Positions 60,674 to 64,000 of a stretch of DNA of 64,000 nucleotides are shown one piece after another (positions within the stretch are counted from its first letter, which is position 1; each line of letters opens with the position of its first letter). The notes beneath the pieces are model-generated. The model was not told the DNA's origin. It saw nothing but the letters and a program-made list of their open reading frames with translations, and ran no database searches. A program made the position numbers and the translations under genes. Origin of the DNA: DATBLQ01 sp036555325 (GTDB lineage Bacteria > Pseudomonadota > Alphaproteobacteria > Rhizobiales > Aestuariivirgaceae). The DNA is taken from positions 1 through 64,000 of the forward strand of contig DATBLQ010000044.1 in NCBI GenBank assembly GCA_036555325.1. Direction: 5' to 3'.

Positions 60674-61375
60674 ATGAGCGGTGATGAACTGGACCTGAGA
60701 TCGCTGAACGATGAAGAACTCACCCAACAGATGCACGACGATCTCTACGATGGGCTGAGGGAAGAGATCGAAGACGCCGTCAGAATTCTCCTCGAACGCG
60801 GCTGGGCGCCCTACAAGGTCCTTACCGAAGCCTTGGTAGAAGGAATGAGAATCGTCGGGATCGATTTCCGCGATGGCATCCTGTTCGTGCCGGAAGTTTT
60901 GCTTGCCGCCAACGCCATGAAAGGCGGCATGGCGATTCTCAAGCCGCTGCTCGCTGAAACCGGTGCACCGCGCCTGGGCAAGATGGTCATCGGTACCGTT
61001 AAAGGAGACATTCACGATATCGGCAAGAATCTCGTGGGCATGATGATGGAAGGCGCCGGCTTCGAGGTCATTGACCTCGGCATCAACAATCCGGTGGAAA
61101 AATACCTCGCCGCCATCGAGGAGCACAAACCGGATATTCTCGGCATGTCCGCTCTGCTCACCACCACCATGCCTTACATGAAGGTCGTCATCGACACGCT
61201 GAAGGAAAAGGGCATGCGCGACGACTATGTCGTGCTCGTCGGCGGCGCTCCATTGAACGAGGAATTTGCCAAGGCGATTGGTGCCGATGCCTATTGCCGG
61301 GACGCAGCCGTGGCAGTCGAGACGGCAAAAGGGTTCATGTCGCGCAAACATAACCAGCTGGCGGCCGCCGGCTGA
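60674..61375 (+). CDS. Corrinoid (B12-binding) methyl-carrier protein, MtbC/MtgC type
   Basis: Carries a methyl group on bound cobalamin between two methyltransferases. The N-terminal helical cap (residues about 10-90, ending FRDGILFVPEVLLAANAMKG) is followed by the Rossmann B12 domain with the cobalt-ligand motif GDIHDIGKNL near residue 111 (His as lower ligand) and later VLVGGAPLN. ATG 60674 has GGAG eight bases upstream; 233 aa. Such proteins serve glycine betaine, methylamine or methoxy-compound demethylation. The partner methyltransferase (MttB/MtgB-like) is not in the window; DUF1638 and homocysteine methyltransferase genes are near. Confidence 0.9.
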   Translation: MSGDELDLRSLNDEELTQQMHDDLYDGLREEIEDAVRILLERGWAPYKVLTEALVEGMRIVGIDFRDGILFVPEVLLAANAMKGGMAILKPLLAETGAPRLGKMVIGTVKGDIHDIGKNLVGMMMEGAGFEVIDLGINNPVEKYLAAIEEHKPDILGMSALLTTTMPYMKVVIDTLKEKGMRDDYVVLVGGAPLNEEFAKAIGADAYCRDAAVAVETAKGFMSRKHNQLAAAG

Positions 61376-61518
61376 GCATGAGGTACCGCCATGCCCGCAT
61401 CATCCGGCGTGTTTGGCGCTGGATCATTCAATCAAGCGAGGACCGGCAGCCAGCCATACGTGCTACGGCCACGAGCCGACAGTGTTTTGTGGCGCTCCTC
61501 GCGGAAGCGAAATAGACA

Positions 61519-62157
61519 ATGACCACGGTCAATTTGCGTCCCTCGGAAGAATTCGCCTTCACCAATGGCAAGGGAGATGTTCTGCTCATCGCCTGCGGCG
61601 CCCTGGCGCGCGAAATAGTTGATTTGATCGAACGCAACCACTGGAGCGCTTTTGACGTCGCCTGCCTTCCCGCCAAATGGCACAACCGCCCCGAACTGAT
61701 CGCTCCGGGCGTGCGCGAGAAAATTCGCCAGGCGAGGGGTAAATACAAAAGGATCTTTGTCCTTTATGGAGATTGCGGCAGTGGGGGCATGCTTGACAGG
61801 ATGCTGGAAGAGGAGGGTGTCGAGCGTATCGATGGACCGCACTGCTACGCGTTTTACAGCGGCAACGAGAATTTCGCCCGCACCTCCGACGATGATGTGA
61901 CCGCATTCTTTCTTACCGATTATCTTGCTCGCCATTTCGATAAACTGATCTGGGAGGGTTTGGGGCTCAAGGACCATCCTGAGCTTTTGCAGGATTATTT
62001 CGGCAACTACACGAAGGTGGTCTATTTGGCCCAAACACGTGATGAAGAACTGGCCAAACGCGCCATGGCCGGTGCGAAGAAGCTCGGGTTGGCCTACGAG
62101 TATCGTTACACTGGCTACGGAGAACTGGAAGAGGTTATGCGCACTCGGGCGCGCTGA
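61519..62157 (+). CDS. DUF1638 domain protein
   Basis: A 212-aa cytoplasmic protein that follows the DUF1638 pattern: LLIACGALAREI near the N-terminus, CLPAKWHNRPELIAPGVREKI, then VLYGDCGSGGMLDRML and HCYAFYSG. The conserved Cys and His suggest a metal or cofactor site. The family is linked to corrinoid-dependent methyl-transfer loci but its activity is unknown. It follows the corrinoid gene by 143 bases and precedes the aminotransferase by 10. Confidence 0.85.
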   Translation: MTTVNLRPSEEFAFTNGKGDVLLIACGALAREIVDLIERNHWSAFDVACLPAKWHNRPELIAPGVREKIRQARGKYKRIFVLYGDCGSGGMLDRMLEEEGVERIDGPHCYAFYSGNENFARTSDDDVTAFFLTDYLARHFDKLIWEGLGLKDHPELLQDYFGNYTKVVYLAQTRDEELAKRAMAGAKKLGLAYEYRYTGYGELEEVMRTRAR

Positions 62158-62167
62158 AAGAAATCGC

Positions 62168-63085
62168 ATGGAGAAAGAGCGAGTCGCGTTTTTTAATGGA
62201 AAGATTCTGCCTGAGAGCCAGGTCCACGTCTCGTTTCGCGACTATGGATTCTCGATGGGCGACGGCGCCTTCGACACGGCACGCACCATCGCGCACAATC
62301 CTTTCATGCTTGAAGAACATGTCGAGCGCCTCTATCGATCGCTCGCCTATCTGCGGCTCGATCCCGGGCTTACGCCAACGCAGATGCTCAACTCAACTCG
62401 GGAAGTTCTGGAGCGCAATCTTCCTCTGCTCGATGCGCATGACGATTATTGGGTTACCCAGTGGGTCTCACGTGGCCTCCGCTCCTTGAGCCGCACCGGC
62501 CCCGAGGGTCCGCCAACCGTCATCATCGAATGCTCTCCCTTGCCGCTAAAAGCTCGCGCGCGTGGCATGCGCGATGGCCTTGATGTGGTGACGCCAGGAA
62601 GTATTCGGCGCACTCCGCCCGAAGCCATTAGCCCCCGCTACAAGTCCATGAGTTACGGGAATCTCGTGGCAGGCGACCACGAGGTACAAGCGCTTAAACC
62701 GGGCGCAACCTGCATTTTGCTCGATACCCGCGGTTGCCTGTGCGAAGGTCTTGGGTCCAATATTTTCATAGTGCGGCAAGGCGAAGTGCTTACCCCTCAT
62801 GAACGATATGTCTTGGCGGGATTGTCGCGACAGACCGTCATTCGCATCGCCGGCGACTTGCGAATTCCCGTGCGCGAAAGCGACATCGATCTTTATGATG
62901 CCTATGTCGCCGAGGAAGCGTTTATCACGTCAACCAGCTGGTGCCTGGTCCCCGTCAGATCGATCAACGGCAAGACGATGAGTGCCGGCGCTTGGGGGCC
63001 GATTACGCGACGATTGTCCGACGGGTATAAGCAGCACCTCGGCGGCTTCGACTATGTTTCGCAGTACACCCGACACAATGAATAG
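62168..63085 (+). CDS. Class IV PLP aminotransferase (BCAT / D-amino-acid type)
   Basis: Fold-type IV PLP enzyme of 305 aa. The N-terminal FFNGKILPESQVHVSFRDYGFSMGDGAFDTAR region, the Schiff-base lysine in ISPRYKSMSYGNLVAG near residue 160, and the CEGLGSNIFIV phosphate-binding segment are all present. Members transaminate branched-chain or D-amino acids or act as 4-amino-4-deoxychorismate lyase. The link to the corrinoid genes is by position only. ATG 62168 is chosen for a family-like N-terminus, 10 bases after the DUF1638 stop. The gene ends 2 bases from the convergent GFA gene. Confidence 0.85.
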   Translation: MEKERVAFFNGKILPESQVHVSFRDYGFSMGDGAFDTARTIAHNPFMLEEHVERLYRSLAYLRLDPGLTPTQMLNSTREVLERNLPLLDAHDDYWVTQWVSRGLRSLSRTGPEGPPTVIIECSPLPLKARARGMRDGLDVVTPGSIRRTPPEAISPRYKSMSYGNLVAGDHEVQALKPGATCILLDTRGCLCEGLGSNIFIVRQGEVLTPHERYVLAGLSRQTVIRIAGDLRIPVRESDIDLYDAYVAEEAFITSTSWCLVPVRSINGKTMSAGAWGPITRRLSDGYKQHLGGFDYVSQYTRHNE

Positions 63086-63087
63086 CG

Positions 63088-63513
63088 TCAGGGCTGACCG
63101 GGGGTGACTTTCGCCGTCATTGTCGATCCGCGTTCTTGATACTCGCCGTCCAAAATCTCGTAATAGTCGCCCTTGTCAGCACAGAAGATGTGGCCCGCGA
63201 TAGTTATCCCGGTGGCTCCGTCGAGCGTGCCGGCCGCAATCGCAATATAGTCTCGACCAGTTCCTTGCCAGAACAGCGTCGAACCGCAAATTTGACAGAA
63301 GCCCCGTTTCGCCCTGTCGGATGATTTGTACCATCGCAGCCCGGCATCCTTGCTCACCTTGAAATGTGCAAGTTTAGCCGCAGTCGCAGCCATGAAATGT
63401 CCTGTTTGTTTGCGGCACTGGGTGCAGTGGCAGCCAACTACCTCACGCAATGGACCTTTGACCTCATACCGAACCGCGCCGCAGAGACAGGACCCTTCGT
63501 GCAATTCGGTCAT
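63088..63513 (-). CDS. GFA family (glutathione-dependent formaldehyde-activating-like) protein
   Basis: Zinc-binding protein of 141 aa with the GFA Cys pattern: SCLCGAVRYEV, GCHCTQCRKQTGH and GFCQICGSTLFW. The type member binds formaldehyde-glutathione adducts, but most relatives are uncharacterised. ATG 63513 overlaps the TGA of the homocysteine methyltransferase gene (ATGA), so the two are translated together. Demethylation of methylated compounds can yield formaldehyde, which would suit this neighbourhood. Confidence 0.85.
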   Translation of the reverse strand: MTELHEGSCLCGAVRYEVKGPLREVVGCHCTQCRKQTGHFMAATAAKLAHFKVSKDAGLRWYKSSDRAKRGFCQICGSTLFWQGTGRDYIAIAAGTLDGATGITIAGHIFCADKGDYYEILDGEYQERGSTMTAKVTPGQP

Positions 63514-64000
63514 TCCTGCACCTCATTGAAAGAATCGACAAGCGCCTTGATATGGTCCGGCCCGATGCCGCAGCAACCGCCCAGAATCGTCACGTCGCGC
63601 TCCGCCCACGCTTTCGCCAGTTCGACGAACGCCGGAACCGGTATGATGTCGACGAACTTCCAATCGGGCATGGCCAAATATCCGCTTTCCGGATAAGCCC
63701 CAAGCGGTCCTTTCCATTTCGTTTGAGCGATCGGTATGGCTTTTGTCGTATCGTTGGGCGAGCTGTGCATGATGCTGAGAACCTTGCCGCCCGCCTCCAT
63801 GAGCGGTGCCACGATATCTTCGAACGCAAAGTCCTCTCGGCCAAACCCGGTGAGTTTGCCATTGCTGTCCGTTTCGACCGATATTCCGACCCATACTGGA
63901 ATTCCCGTCGCCACTGCCGCTTCCGTCGCCCATAGCGAATAATCGAGGTCGCGCATCATCTCCATCATGATGAAGTCGACTCCTGCGGCGACGAGGCTCT
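63510..64000 (-). CDS. Homocysteine S-methyltransferase family protein (C-terminal part, cut by window edge)
   Basis: Only the last about 162 residues are in the window; the frame stays open through position 64000 and no start is visible. The C-terminal zinc motif VTILGGCCGIGPDHIKAL carries the paired Cys ligands. DFIMMEMM and GIPVWVGISVET are typical of the barrel. It would methylate homocysteine from a donor or methyl carrier. It is a second such enzyme besides the gene at 43459 and is coupled to the GFA gene by a 4-base overlap. Confidence 0.85.
   Translation of the reverse strand, partial: SLVAAGVDFIMMEMMRDLDYSLWATEAAVATGIPVWVGISVETDSNGKLTGFGREDFAFEDIVAPLMEAGGKVLSIMHSSPNDTTKAIPIAQTKWKGPLGAYPESGYLAMPDWKFVDIIPVPAFVELAKAWAERDVTILGGCCGIGPDHIKALVDSFNEVQE

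Noticed and set aside
1..64000. tRNA, rRNA, CRISPR arrays, insertion sequences, prophage
   Set aside because: I checked the intergenic gaps for cloverleaf ends, spaced direct repeats, transposase-like frames and integrases and found none.

Overview
The window reads as chromosomal DNA of an aerobic, high-GC alphaproteobacterium, most likely of the Hyphomicrobiales (Rhizobiales). Support comes from a full-length cyclic beta-1,2-glucan synthase (NdvB type), a DUF3008 stress protein, EcfG-type general-stress promoters (GGAAC-N16/17-CGTT), NHEJ genes, Opp/Pot ABC transporters, a TctABC transporter and a SoeABC sulfite dehydrogenase. I see no rRNA, tRNA, insertion sequence, prophage or CRISPR array. 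Coding density is high, and most genes lie in short functional operons.

Layout. 1-1422: gene-poor, with two matching 11-bp-period repeat arrays that resemble DnaA boxes, a small hypothetical gene and a candidate structured RNA. 1423-4409: tctC-tctB-tctA. 4465-6019: psd-pssA (phosphatidylethanolamine synthesis). 6030-10115 (minus): a hydrolase, dxs and a Cys/Met-type PLP enzyme. 10281-15598: oligopeptide ABC transporter oppA-B-C-DF. 15936-25463: polyamine block with a class III aminotransferase, potF/B/C/A-like genes, an agmatinase-family enzyme, a puuB-like oxidase and a puuA-like ligase. 25472-26275: SpoU rRNA methyltransferase.

26303-43404 is a sulfur and acetyl-CoA block. A ThDP enzyme and a citrate synthase are divergent from pta. 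A minus-strand run follows, containing a MocR regulator, a DMT transporter, ald, a cupin, xsc and tauE. Then come a glycosyltransferase-sulfotransferase fusion and soeA-soeB-soeC. Xsc would split sulfoacetaldehyde into sulfite and acetyl phosphate, Pta would make acetyl-CoA, Ald would recycle alanine and pyruvate, and sulfite would be exported by TauE or oxidised to sulfate by SoeABC. The enzyme that forms sulfoacetaldehyde was not found here. A homocysteine methyltransferase gene preceded by a perfect 24-bp palindrome follows.

45314-50655 is a stress and repair island: an alarmone-hydrolase-like HD protein, a small lytic transglycosylase, two small membrane proteins, an SDR oxidoreductase, DUF3008, Ku, and separate LigD phosphoesterase and polymerase genes. 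Two divergent pairs of EcfG-type promoters sit inside it. 50697-60164 (minus): an EF-hand/PRC-barrel envelope protein and ndvB. 60674-64000: a corrinoid protein, a DUF1638 protein, a class IV aminotransferase, a GFA-family protein and a homocysteine methyltransferase cut by the window edge. This end resembles an aerobic corrinoid-dependent methyl-transfer locus.
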